Shown here: in pieces, positions 15,326 through 24,192 of the stretch
Position numbering within the stretch: position 1 is the stretch's first letter
Layout of the letters: every line of letters starts with the position of its first letter
Assembly (NCBI RefSeq): GCF_040219215.1
Contig: NZ_JAVJSX010000006.1
Coordinates: forward strand, 1-64,000
DNA length: 64,000 nt
Direction: 5' to 3'
From: Thalassobaculum_A sp040219215
GTDB lineage: Bacteria > Pseudomonadota > Alphaproteobacteria > Thalassobaculales > Thalassobaculaceae
The notes under the pieces: model-generated
Seen by the model: the letters and a program-made list of their open reading frames with translations, nothing else
Told to the model about the DNA's origin: nothing
Database searches by the model: none
Translations under genes and position numbers: made by a program

Positions 15326-17445
15326 CAGCCGCCCTCCTTTCGCGTCTCGGCCGGCACCCGCGCGCCGGTGAACTGGCAAGCCGGGCTCGCCAACCGCACG
15401 AACGCATCGGTAATCGCTGCCGGCTCCGGCAAGCGCTCGGGACGCTCATTGGGAAACGCCGACGCCCGCATGCCGGTGCGCACTTCGCCGGGGTCGATGA
15501 CATTGACCCGCACGGACGTCTCACGGGTTTCGGCGGCGTAGGCGCGTGCCAGGGCTTCCAGGGCAGCCTTGCTGGCGGCATAGGCCGACCAGTCCGCATG
15601 CTCGCCCTCGGCCGCACCGGAGCTGACCATCAACACCCGCCCGGAACGCGACGCCCTGATCAAAGGATCCAGCTCACGGAGCAATCGAAACGCCGATGTC
15701 ACGTTGACCTCCACCACCCGGTCGAACAGCGTAGCATCCAACTCGGCCGTCGGCAGCAAAGAGCCGAGCATGCCGTGGTTGGCGACCAGCACGTCCAGAC
15801 CGCCGAGCTTTCCGGCGAGTCGGCCCGCAAGCCCTTCGACGGCCGTTGGGTCCGACAGGTCGATCGCCAAGGTCGCGGCCTGTCCGCCGGCGGCGCGGAT
15901 CCGACCGGCAACGGCATCGAGCTCAACCTGTGACCGGGCCGCCAGAACCACCCGCGCACCCTCAGCCGCATACCGTTCGGCCACCGCCGCACCGATGCCG
16001 CGCGATGCGCCGGTAACAAGGCAGGTCAACCCGTCCAGCGCCCGCCCGCCGGCGGTCGCTGCGGCCAGTTCGCGTTCCTGCTCCACCAGACCGAGCTCGC
16101 GCCGGACCAAGTCGAGGACGTCCCCGAGGGTTCCGACGATGCGGTCGATCTCGGCGTGGGTGACCACCAGCGGCGGCGCGATCACCAAGGCATCGCGCAC
16201 CGCTCGCAGGATGATCCCGCGCTGCTGCATCTGGTCGCGGATCACCGCGGCGACCAGCCCGGGCGGATCGAATGGGATCCGAGGTTCGCGCTGCTGGACC
16301 AGTTCGACCGCACCGATCAGGCCGATCGAGCGGGCCTCACCGACCAGCGGGTGGTCGGCCAGGCGCCCCAACGCAGCGGCAAAGTAGCCCTCCAGATCGT
16401 CGCGCACCCGCTCGACCAACCCTTCGCGCGCCAGGATGTCGAGGTTGGCCAGCGCCACCGCGGCTGCCACAGGATGGCCCGAATAGGTGAACCCGTGCGC
16501 CAGATCGCCGCCCTGGATCAGGGACTGGGCGACCCGTTCGCCGATCATCACCGCCGAGATCGGCTGGTAGCCGGAGGACAATCCCTTGGCGAGCGCCATG
16601 AAATCCGGGCTGAGACCGAAACGCTCGGCGGCCGACCACGCCCCCAGCCGGCCGAATGCGCTGACCACCTCGTCCAGCACGAACAGCACATCGTGCTTGC
16701 GGCAGATCTCCTGTACTCGCAGCAGATGGCCGGGCGGCGGAATGATCACGCCGCCGGCGCCCTGCACCGGTTCGATGACCACGGCCGCCACCCGCTCCGG
16801 CCCGATCTCGCTGATCTTGGCGTCGACCCAGCCCGCCGCGGTCTCGGCAAAGGCCGCCGGATCGGCGGCCGGTGCGTGGCGGAACGCATATGGCGCCTTG
16901 ACGTGGGAAAAGCCCGGCAGCGGCAACCGGCCCTGGGCGTGCATCGACGAGATCTGCCCGAGGCTGATCGTGGCCAGGGTCGAGCCGTGATAGCCTTCCT
17001 CCCGGCCGATCATCACCCATTTGTCCGGTTTGCCCTGCAGCGCCCAGAAATGCCGGGACAGCCGCACGATGCTGTCGAGCGCCTCGGAGCCGGAGTTGGC
17101 GAACAGCACCCGGTCGAGCCCCGGCGGCATCAACGCCGCAAGCCGTGCCGCCAGGGCCGCCGTCGGAGGACTCGTGGTCTTGAAGAAGGTGTTGTAGTAG
17201 GCGAGCCGCTCCATCTGGTCGGCCGCCACCTTCGCCAGTTCGGCGCGGCCATATCCGACGTTCACGCACCACAGCCCGGCCAGGGCGTCGAGGTAGGATC
17301 GCCCGTCCTCGTCCCACAACGTGCAGCCCTGCCCCCGGACGATCACCGTCGGGCCGCCGTCGTCGATCAGCACCTGCGGATCGGTGAAGGGGTGCAGGTG
17401 GTGGTCGCGGTCCTGTCGGGCTAGTTCGGAGGAATTCTCGGGCAT
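15325..17445 (-). CDS. Fusion of class III aminotransferase and short-chain dehydrogenase/reductase
   Basis: One 706-residue frame joins two enzymes. Residues about 1-450 are a class III (fold type I) PLP aminotransferase: CTLWDEDGRSYLDALAG, YNTFFKTTSPP, FANSGSEALDS, VIEPVQGAGGVI, FVLDEVVSAFGR and the PLP lysine in MALAKGLSSGYQPISA. Residues about 470-700 are an SDR with nucleotide motif LVTGASRGIGAAVA, VLVANHGMLG and catalytic SAYAASKAALEAL. The linker near 450-470 is Glu/Ala-rich. Both halves look intact, so amination and a ketone or alcohol redox step may act on the same metabolite. The frame is continuous with no sign of a frameshift. ATG 17445 starts it; it is divergent from the DUF1178 gene and overlaps the methyltransferase start by one base. 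Confidence 0.93.
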   Translation of the reverse strand: MPENSSELARQDRDHHLHPFTDPQVLIDDGGPTVIVRGQGCTLWDEDGRSYLDALAGLWCVNVGYGRAELAKVAADQMERLAYYNTFFKTTSPPTAALAARLAALMPPGLDRVLFANSGSEALDSIVRLSRHFWALQGKPDKWVMIGREEGYHGSTLATISLGQISSMHAQGRLPLPGFSHVKAPYAFRHAPAADPAAFAETAAGWVDAKISEIGPERVAAVVIEPVQGAGGVIIPPPGHLLRVQEICRKHDVLFVLDEVVSAFGRLGAWSAAERFGLSPDFMALAKGLSSGYQPISAVMIGERVAQSLIQGGDLAHGFTYSGHPVAAAVALANLDILAREGLVERVRDDLEGYFAAALGRLADHPLVGEARSIGLIGAVELVQQREPRIPFDPPGLVAAVIRDQMQQRGIILRAVRDALVIAPPLVVTHAEIDRIVGTLGDVLDLVRRELGLVEQERELAAATAGGRALDGLTCLVTGASRGIGAAVAERYAAEGARVVLAARSQVELDAVAGRIRAAGGQAATLAIDLSDPTAVEGLAGRLAGKLGGLDVLVANHGMLGSLLPTAELDATLFDRVVEVNVTSAFRLLRELDPLIRASRSGRVLMVSSGAAEGEHADWSAYAASKAALEALARAYAAETRETSVRVNVIDPGEVRTGMRASAFPNERPERLPEPAAITDAFVRLASPACQFTGARVPAETRKEGG

Positions 17446-17527
17446 CGGCTTCCTTGCCGCGAACGGCTATAGCTGGATCATCGCCGCGTTACGCCTATAT
17501 TAAGCCGATGATATGGAATGGACGACG

Positions 17528-17971
17528 ATGATCCTGTACCGCCTGCGCTGCAACGACGACCACGAGTTCGAAGGCTGGTTCCGCAACGCCGATGCGTTCG
17601 AAACCCAGCGCGAATCGGGACTGCTCGCATGCCCGGCCTGCGGAACCGCGGACGTGACCAAGGCCCTGATGGCGCCGAGCATAGCCAAGGGCCGCGAGGT
17701 GGCGATCGCCGCTCCCGCCGAGGTTCAGGCGATGCACCCTGCCGCCCAGAAGGCCGCCGAACTGAAACAAAAGCTGCGCGCGGTACGCCAGATGGTCGAA
17801 CAGAATTGCGACTATGTCGGCGACCGCTTCGCCGATGAAGCCCGCAAGATTCACTACGGCGAAACCGATGCCCATGGGATCTACGGCGAAACCACGGCGG
17901 AGGAATCCGAGCGCCTGAAGGACGAAGGCATCGAGTTCGGATCGGTGCCGTGGATCCGTGACGACGCCTGA
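17528..17971 (+). CDS. DUF1178 family protein
   Basis: A 147-residue protein of DUF1178, a family widespread in Alphaproteobacteria. It starts MILYRLRCNDDHEFEGWF, with a zinc-ribbon-like Cys pair (RCNDDH and ACPACGTADV), a helical middle, and the C-terminal DEARKIHYGETDAHGIYGE and GSVPWIRDDA. The ATG at 17528 is preferred over 17513 because the conserved family N-terminus starts there. Its function is unknown; the metal-binding pattern is inference from the cysteines. It is convergent with ubiG, with 19 bases between stops. Confidence 0.87.
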   Translation: MILYRLRCNDDHEFEGWFRNADAFETQRESGLLACPACGTADVTKALMAPSIAKGREVAIAAPAEVQAMHPAAQKAAELKQKLRAVRQMVEQNCDYVGDRFADEARKIHYGETDAHGIYGETTAEESERLKDEGIEFGSVPWIRDDA

Positions 17972-17990
17972 CGCCCCGTCCTATACCTTT

Positions 17991-18785
17991 TCAGAGTTTT
18001 CGGGCCACCACTGCATAGTTCACCCGGTCGTCGGAAGACGGACTGAAACTTCCCTCGACCATGCTGTAGACCAGCCCGACCGGCGCCTCGACGGCAAATC
18101 CACGCGGCTCCAGCAGCGCCTGCAATTCCCCGGGTGTCGGAAACTTCGCCCAGTCGTGGGTCCCGCGCGGCACCCAGCGTAGTACATACTCGGCGGCCAC
18201 GATGGCCATCGCATAGGAGCGCCGGGTCCGGTTGATGGTCGTCAGAACCAGCAGCCCGCCCGGCCTAACCAAGGCGGCCAGAGCATCTGCGAACGCCTCG
18301 CGGTCGGCGACGTGCTCGATGACCTCGCTTGCCACGACCATGTCGAACGCCCGGCCCTCGGCGGCCAGATCCTCGGCAGCACCCGCACGATAGGCGATGT
18401 CCAGGCCGACCTCGGCAGCGTGCGATACCGCAGCGGCAATCCCCGCGGCGTCGGCATCAACGCCTGTCACCGCCGCGCCCAGTCGGGTCATCGGCTCAGA
18501 CAGCAGGCCGCCGCCGCATCCGATGTCGAGCACGGACAGGCCGGCCATCGGCCGCCGGCTGTCCTTGCTTTCGGGGGCTACCGTCATCGCCGCGTCCCGG
18601 ATGATCGCCATTCGCGCCGGAACATAGCGATGCAGCGGTCCATGCGGCCCCTCGGGATCCCACCAGCGATCGGCCATCCTGGCAAACCGGCCGATGTCCG
18701 CGGCATCCACTGTCCCCGACCCCACCGTCGGTGCGACCACGGTATCGGCTCTCCGCTTCAGGCTGCGGCGCAACGATCCGATCAT
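17991..18785 (-). CDS. ubiG: Ubiquinone biosynthesis O-methyltransferase UbiG
   Basis: UbiG carries out both O-methylations in ubiquinone synthesis at the inner membrane. The 264-residue protein shows ADRWWDPEGPHGPLHRY, motif I SVLDIGCGGGLLSEP, AVTGVDAD, FDMVVASEVIEHVADREAF and GGLLVLTTINRT, all family hallmarks. GAGGAGGACAAG before the ATG at 18785 supports the start. The N-terminal 25 residues are longer and more basic than in E. coli UbiG. It is divergent from lysC with about 140 bases between. Confidence 0.93.
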   Translation of the reverse strand: MIGSLRRSLKRRADTVVAPTVGSGTVDAADIGRFARMADRWWDPEGPHGPLHRYVPARMAIIRDAAMTVAPESKDSRRPMAGLSVLDIGCGGGLLSEPMTRLGAAVTGVDADAAGIAAAVSHAAEVGLDIAYRAGAAEDLAAEGRAFDMVVASEVIEHVADREAFADALAALVRPGGLLVLTTINRTRRSYAMAIVAAEYVLRWVPRGTHDWAKFPTPGELQALLEPRGFAVEAPVGLVYSMVEGSFSPSSDDRVNYAVVARKL

Positions 18786-18926
18786 CTTGTCCTCCTCGGC
18801 CTCGCGAAAGCGGGCGGAGCGCTTGCCCGTAGCGCGTGTGCGTAATATGGATACGCCCGCTTGCGGCCGGCAAGCCAGCGCGACGGTCGGCCGCAACGTC
18901 CCTGTGGCTCGAATACGGATCCCGCG

Positions 18927-20156
18927 ATGGCACGCATCGTGATGAAATTCGGCGGTACGTCTGTCGGCGACGTCGAGCGAATCAAGAACGTCGCCCAGCG
19001 CGTCAAGCGCGAGGTGGACGCCGGTCATGAAGTGGCGGTGGTGGTGTCCGCGATGTCCGGCACGACCAACCAGCTCGTCGGCTGGACCAGCGCGATCGCG
19101 CGCCTGCACGACGCGCGTGAGTACGACGTCGTGGTCGCCTCCGGGGAACAGGTCACCGTTGGGCTGCTGGCATTGGCGCTCCAGGACATCGGCATCAACG
19201 CCCGCTCCTGGCTCGGCTGGCAGATCCCGTTCCGGACCGACGGTATTCACGGCAAGGCCCGGATCGACCGGATCGAGACCGAGGAAATGGAGCGGCGGTT
19301 CGCGCAGGGCCAGGTCGCCGTGGTGGCCGGTTTCCAGGGGATCGGGCCGGATGCCCGTATCACCACCCTGGGCCGTGGCGGCTCGGACACCTCGGCCGTG
19401 GCGCTGGCCGCCGCCCTGAAGGCCGATCGTTGCGATATCTACACCGACGTCGACGGGGTCTACACCACCGATCCGCGGATCGTGTCCAAGGCCCGCAAGA
19501 TCGACCGGATCACCTACGAAGAAATGCTGGAACTGGCCTCCCAGGGGGCCAAGGTATTGCAGACCCGTTCGGTCGCCATGGCCATGCAACATGGGGTGCG
19601 CGTGCAGGTGCTGTCGAGCTTCGTCGACGTGCCCGGCACCCTGGTCGTCGATGAGGATGAGATCGTGGAACAGCAAGTCGTCACCGGCATCGCTTACAGC
19701 CCGGACGAGGCGAAGATCACCCTGGTCGGCGTTCCGGACCGGCCGGGCGTCGCCGGCGCCATCTTCGGGTCGCTCGCCGATGCCGCCGTCAACGTCGACA
19801 TGATCGTCCAGAACGTCAGCCAGGACGGCCAGACCACCGACCTGACGTTCACCGTCGGCCAGGCCGACCTGGATCGCGCCAGCGACGTGCTGAACAAGCT
19901 TCAGGCCGACCTCGCCTATGCCGAGTTGGTCGCCGACCCGAACGTCTGCAAGATCTCGGTGGTCGGGGTGGGCATGCGCAGCCAGCCAGGCATCGCCAAG
20001 ACCATGTTCCAGACGCTTGCCGACAAGAGCATCAACATCCAGGTGATCTCGACCTCGGAAATCAAGGTCAGCGTGCTGATCGGCAACGACTACACCGAAC
20101 TCGCCGTACGCGCCCTGCACACCGCCTTCGGTCTCGACGCCGACGCGGACAGCTGA
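18927..20156 (+). CDS. lysC: Aspartate kinase
   Basis: Aspartokinase phosphorylates aspartate for lysine, methionine, threonine and diaminopimelate synthesis. The 409-residue protein opens MARIVMKFGGTSVGD and has TLGRGGSDTSAVALAAAL and the CDIYTDVDGVYTTDPR nucleotide segment. Two ACT regulatory domains lie at about 265-335 and 345-409 (VGVPDRPGVAGAIF and VVGVGMRSQPGIAKTMF), the layout of lysine/threonine-feedback-regulated forms. An internal start for a separate beta subunit is possible but not shown. It ends four bases before ptsP, suggesting coupled translation; lysC-ptsP adjacency is common in Alphaproteobacteria. Confidence 0.96.
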   Translation: MARIVMKFGGTSVGDVERIKNVAQRVKREVDAGHEVAVVVSAMSGTTNQLVGWTSAIARLHDAREYDVVVASGEQVTVGLLALALQDIGINARSWLGWQIPFRTDGIHGKARIDRIETEEMERRFAQGQVAVVAGFQGIGPDARITTLGRGGSDTSAVALAAALKADRCDIYTDVDGVYTTDPRIVSKARKIDRITYEEMLELASQGAKVLQTRSVAMAMQHGVRVQVLSSFVDVPGTLVVDEDEIVEQQVVTGIAYSPDEAKITLVGVPDRPGVAGAIFGSLADAAVNVDMIVQNVSQDGQTTDLTFTVGQADLDRASDVLNKLQADLAYAELVADPNVCKISVVGVGMRSQPGIAKTMFQTLADKSINIQVISTSEIKVSVLIGNDYTELAVRALHTAFGLDADADS

Positions 20157-20160
20157 GCCG

Positions 20161-22470
20161 ATGACCGGGCCCTCCGCCTCCCGGGATGCCGGCAGGGGCG
20201 GTGGCCCCCGGTTGATGTTGCGTCACCTGCGCGACGTGATGGCGGGTGGCGGCACCCCGCAGGACCGTCTCGACAGCACCGTGAAGGTGATCACCGGCGC
20301 GCTCGGCGCCGAGGTGTGCTCGATCTACGTCAGGCGCAGCGGCAATCTGCTGGAACTGTGCGCCACCGAGGGGCTGAACCGCGAAGCGGTGTATCGAACC
20401 CGAATGCGCTTCGGTGAAGGTCTGGTCGGGCACATCGCCGAGACCGGGCGCTCGATCGCGCTGGCGGACGCCCAGAACCACCCGAAGTTCGCCTACTTCC
20501 CGGAGACCGGCGAGGAAATCTACCACTCCCTGATGGGGGTGCCGATCCGGCGCCTGGACCGGGTCCATGGCGTCCTGGTCATCCAGCACACCACGGCGCG
20601 TGAGTACACCGAGGAAGAGGTCGAGTCGCTGGAGACCCTGGCGATGGTGCTGGCCGAGATGATCTCGGGCGGCGACATCCCCGGCTCTGCCCAGAACCGC
20701 GGCGAGGGCACGCCCGTACGGATCGCCGGCACGCGGATCACCGGGGGGATGGCGGTCGGCCGCGCCCGACTGCACCGGCCGCGTATCGTCATTCGCCGGG
20801 TGGTGGCGGAGGATCCCGACGATGAACTGCGTCGGCTGAACGATGCGCACTCGGCCATGCATGACGCGCTCGACAAGCTACTCGACTCCACGGCGCTCGC
20901 CGCGGCCGGCGAACACCGCGAGGTTCTTGAAACCTACCGGGTTATCGCCAGCGATGCCGGCTGGATCGGCCGCATCCGCGAGGCCATCCTGGACGGCCTG
21001 ACCGCCGAGGCTGCGGTTCAGCGGGTGCGTGACGACACCAGGGCCCGGATGGCTCGGGTCGAGGATGCGTATATCCGGGAGCGCCTTACCGACTTCGAGG
21101 ACGTGGCGCTGCGCCTGCTGCAGCACCTGTCGCCGGAAAGCGACCCGGTTGGCGAGGCCGAGCCCGAAGGCGACTGGATCCTCATTGCCCGCTCGCTCGG
21201 GCCCGCTGAAATCCTCGACTACGACCCCACCCGACTGAAGGGTGTCGCGTTAGAAGAAGGTTCCGCCACCGCGCATGTCGCGATCGTGGCACGGGCGCTG
21301 GACATTCCGGTGGTCGGGGGGCTGACGAATCTGCTGGGCGAGGTAGAGCCGGGCGACCCCCTGATCGTTGACGGGAATCATGCCCAGGTGTTCGTGCGGC
21401 CCGGCGAGGACGCCCATGCCCTGTTCCGCGCCAGCATTGCGGCACGCACCTCCGAACGCGCGCACTATGCCGCGTTGCGCGACCGTCCCGCGATCAGTCC
21501 CGATGGAATCGCGATGACCCTGCTGATGAATGCCGGGCTGCTGATCGATGTCGCGCAGGTTCCAGTGGTCGGCGCCGAAGGCGTCGGACTGTATCGCACC
21601 GAGATTCCGTTCCTGGTCCGACGCGAGTATCCGGACGTCGAGGCTCAGACCGCGTTGTACCGGCAGGTGCTCATCAGCGCCGGAGACAAGCCCGTCACGT
21701 TCCGTACTCTGGATGCCGGTGGCGACAAGCGGCTGCCATCATTCGCTCACGAGCCGGAAGAGAATCCGGCGCTCGGCTGGCGGGCCCTGCGGATCGGACT
21801 CGACGTCCCATCCCTTCTGCGCCAGCAGATGCGCGCGCTGATCCAGGCGGCCGACGGACGGACGCTGCGCGTGATGATGCCGATGGTCACTACCGTGGAG
21901 GAGTTTCGTACCGCTCGAAGCTTTCTGGACCTGGAGTTGGAACGCGCTGAAGCCCGGGGCGTCAGAACGCCGCAATCGGTTGCCGTCGGCGCGATGGTCG
22001 AGGTTCCGGCCATCGTCCTGGCGATCGAATCGCTGGCCCGCGAGGCCGACTTTCTGTCGATCGGCAGTAACGACCTGCACCAGTTCCTCTACGCTGCCGA
22101 TCGCGGCGGTGAACGTATGGCCGGACGCTACGATTCACTGGACCCGGTGTTCCTGGATGTGCTGCGGCGAATCCAACAAGCCGGGTCGGCGGCCGGTATC
22201 CCGGTGACGGTCTGTGGCGAGATGGCAGGCCGACCGCTCGAAGCACTTGTGCTGGCAGCCCTCGGATACCGATCGCTGTCGATGTCCGCAGTTTCGATCG
22301 GCCCAGTGAAAGAAGCAATTTTAAACACGAATATCAGTGAGTTATCTTTATTCCTTGAGTTTTTAAATAAATTACCGTCTTCGAGCCGTCGAAATCACCT
22401 GAAAAACTACCTCGCAGAGCGACGCTTCTCTGACGGGACGACACACGCATTGGCATCAACACCTAATTGA
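20161..22470 (+). CDS. ptsP: Nitrogen-type phosphoenolpyruvate-protein phosphotransferase (EI-Ntr)
   Basis: PtsP transfers phosphate from PEP to NPr in the regulatory nitrogen PTS; it does not transport sugar. The 769 residues comprise a GAF domain (about 20-170, with GALGAEVCSIYV and MRFGEGLVGHIAE), an EI N-terminal domain (about 185-330), the phosphohistidine at His372 in SATAHVAIVARAL, and the PEP-binding barrel with GLYRTEIPFL, RTLDAGGDKRLP, IGSNDLHQFL and catalytic Cys685 in VCGEMAG. The usual Ser before the active His is Ala here. The last 70 codons are much more AT-rich than the rest, with NTNISELSLFLEFLNKL. The gene ends 141 bases before the rodZ-like gene. Confidence 0.95.
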   Translation: MTGPSASRDAGRGGGPRLMLRHLRDVMAGGGTPQDRLDSTVKVITGALGAEVCSIYVRRSGNLLELCATEGLNREAVYRTRMRFGEGLVGHIAETGRSIALADAQNHPKFAYFPETGEEIYHSLMGVPIRRLDRVHGVLVIQHTTAREYTEEEVESLETLAMVLAEMISGGDIPGSAQNRGEGTPVRIAGTRITGGMAVGRARLHRPRIVIRRVVAEDPDDELRRLNDAHSAMHDALDKLLDSTALAAAGEHREVLETYRVIASDAGWIGRIREAILDGLTAEAAVQRVRDDTRARMARVEDAYIRERLTDFEDVALRLLQHLSPESDPVGEAEPEGDWILIARSLGPAEILDYDPTRLKGVALEEGSATAHVAIVARALDIPVVGGLTNLLGEVEPGDPLIVDGNHAQVFVRPGEDAHALFRASIAARTSERAHYAALRDRPAISPDGIAMTLLMNAGLLIDVAQVPVVGAEGVGLYRTEIPFLVRREYPDVEAQTALYRQVLISAGDKPVTFRTLDAGGDKRLPSFAHEPEENPALGWRALRIGLDVPSLLRQQMRALIQAADGRTLRVMMPMVTTVEEFRTARSFLDLELERAEARGVRTPQSVAVGAMVEVPAIVLAIESLAREADFLSIGSNDLHQFLYAADRGGERMAGRYDSLDPVFLDVLRRIQQAGSAAGIPVTVCGEMAGRPLEALVLAALGYRSLSMSAVSIGPVKEAILNTNISELSLFLEFLNKLPSSSRRNHLKNYLAERRFSDGTTHALASTPN

Positions 22471-22523
22471 ACTCGTGTCGTCAGTCTCGGCATTAGCTTA
22501 TTGATATCGCAGCAGGTTCAAAG

Positions 22524-22549
22524 TAACTTACTAATGTAAGCGTTATAAT
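22524..22549 (+). promoter_or_regulatory. Candidate promoter -10 with adjacent inverted repeat before the rodZ-like gene
   Basis: TATAAT at 22544-22549 is a perfect sigma70-type -10 box in an AT-rich island. Immediately upstream CTTAC (22527-22531) and GTAAG (22536-22540) form an inverted repeat around TAAT, extended by TAA/TTA at 22524-22526 and 22543-22545 with a two-base bulge. No good -35 box sits 16-18 bases upstream (AAAGTA at best). The repeat overlaps where RNA polymerase would bind, so it may be an operator. This is inference from position and symmetry only. Confidence 0.45.
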
Positions 22550-22611
22550 TGCGCGATGCAGAGGCGGGGCTTCGCGTTGTTTGAACTGCCCGCCGTTCGG
22601 CCCGAGGGATC

Positions 22612-24087
22612 ATGGGACTGAAGTCGGAACGTTCACGCATCCGCTTCAAGGATATCGAATCGGTGCCTTCGTTCGGCGCAGCGCGTCGGACGGGGGGACC
22701 GACGGGACCCCTCGAACCACCCGCCAATGAGGAACGGGGAATGGGCTCTCAACCGATACCGGTCGGCGAGGAGCTTCGCCGAGCCCGTGAGGCTGCCGGC
22801 CTCGAGATCTCGGACGTGGCAGCGCATCTGCGCATCCGCAGCAACTTCCTTTCGGCGTTGGAGGAAGGTCGCCCGGACGCGTTGCCGGGGGTCACCTACG
22901 CCATCGGCTATGTTCGGACCTATGCGGGATTTCTCGGTCTTGATCCGGAGGTCTCCGTGCGGCGCTTCAAGGAGGAAGCCGCCGGGCTGAACTCCCGAAC
23001 CGAGTTGGTGTTCCCGTCGCCGGCACCCGAAGGTCGCGTTCCCGGTGTGGCCGTGATGCTGGTCGCCCTGTTGCTGGCCGGTGGCGCCTACGGAGGCTGG
23101 TACTGGGTATCCGAACGCGATGGCAGCCTGCACGATCTGGTGCCCCTGGTGCCGGAGCGCCTGGCACAGCTCATCGAGGGCGAGGCCCCGTCCTTGCCGG
23201 TCTCGGCGGGCAAGCAGACGTCAGGTGCAGCCGTACCGGCGCCGCGTGGCACCACGGGCACCTACGCCGACGCCAACCCGACCGGAGTGGAACTGCCGCC
23301 AGCCGGATCAGCCGGCACCGCAACACCTGCCAGCCCGAGCGTACCGCCGCAGTCCGTCGCTCCACAGGCAACCAGCCCTGCCACGACCCCGGTCATCGCG
23401 AAACCTGCCGAGCCTGCGTCCGCGCCATTAATCACAGCCCCTCAAGCGGGCTCCGCGCCCGGGGTAGCGCCCAATCCAACCCTCACCGCGCCCGCACCGG
23501 CCGTTGCGGTGGAGCCACCGCCTTCACGTGGTGGGTCTACAACTGCAACCGCCCAGGCACCCGGTGCGCCGGTACCGGCCGAGACGACGGTTGCCGCGTC
23601 CGACGACACGCCGGACGTGACCGCCCTTCCGGAACCGACCAGCGCGGCTCGCCAGTCGGCGGTCGTCACACCGCCTGAGACATCGGCGCCACCGCAGGTT
23701 CGGACGTCGGCCCCTGTCGAGCCCGACGTACCCGCAGCCCCCCGGATCGCCGGTCTGATCGGCGCGTCGGAAGCCGCCGTCCCGGTCGACCGGACCACCG
23801 CCGGTCCGATCGATCGCATCATGATCCGCGCGACCGGCGACAGTTGGGTGCAGGTCCGCGATTCCGAGGGGACCGCGCTGTTCACCCGGGTGCTGCGCGA
23901 GGGTGACATCTACCGGGTTCCCAGCAAGGCCGGCTTGAAGCTGGCGACTGGAAACGCGGGCGCCCTGGACATTCTGGTGGATGGGGTTCCGGCACCGCGC
24001 CTCGGCGGTTTTGGGGACGTCGTCCGCAACATTACGCTCGACCCGGCGCGCCTGGCCGCCGGAACCGCAGCCAGCGCCACCCGCTGA
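22612..24087 (+). CDS. RodZ-like helix-turn-helix membrane protein with DUF4115 domain
   Basis: A 491-residue protein with the RodZ layout: a cytoplasmic HTH domain (about 50-115; GEELRRAREAAGLEISDVA, YAIGYVRTYAGFLGLD), one membrane helix (about 143-165), a long Pro/Ala/Thr-rich periplasmic linker (about 195-395) and a C-terminal DUF4115 domain (about 400-490) with RATGDSWVQVRDSEGTALF. RodZ couples MreB to cell-wall synthesis during elongation. ATG 22612 is used; ATG 22741, preceded by GAGGAACGGGG, would remove 43 residues and is also plausible because homologues begin close to GEELRRARE. A promoter candidate lies upstream and a hairpin downstream. Confidence 0.85.
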   Translation: MGLKSERSRIRFKDIESVPSFGAARRTGGPTGPLEPPANEERGMGSQPIPVGEELRRAREAAGLEISDVAAHLRIRSNFLSALEEGRPDALPGVTYAIGYVRTYAGFLGLDPEVSVRRFKEEAAGLNSRTELVFPSPAPEGRVPGVAVMLVALLLAGGAYGGWYWVSERDGSLHDLVPLVPERLAQLIEGEAPSLPVSAGKQTSGAAVPAPRGTTGTYADANPTGVELPPAGSAGTATPASPSVPPQSVAPQATSPATTPVIAKPAEPASAPLITAPQAGSAPGVAPNPTLTAPAPAVAVEPPPSRGGSTTATAQAPGAPVPAETTVAASDDTPDVTALPEPTSAARQSAVVTPPETSAPPQVRTSAPVEPDVPAAPRIAGLIGASEAAVPVDRTTAGPIDRIMIRATGDSWVQVRDSEGTALFTRVLREGDIYRVPSKAGLKLATGNAGALDILVDGVPAPRLGGFGDVVRNITLDPARLAAGTAASATR

Positions 24088-24093
24088 AGCCGG

Positions 24094-24111
24094 GGGCGGC
24101 TTCCGCCGCCC
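24094..24111 (+). terminator. Terminator-like hairpin after the rodZ-like gene
   Basis: GGGCGGC (24094-24100) pairs perfectly with GCCGCCC (24105-24111) around a TTCC loop, and CTTT follows shortly after (24117-24120). This fits a weak intrinsic terminator. Just beyond it TATAAC (24124-24129) could be a -10 box serving ispG, but its -35 region is poor. Confidence 0.45.
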
Positions 24112-24192
24112 TGCCGCTTTCGCTATAACCCGCTCGATATTGTCTGGCCGGCGTAACCCGGCCCCCTAAGCTGCGACCTTGCGAGGCTCCAG

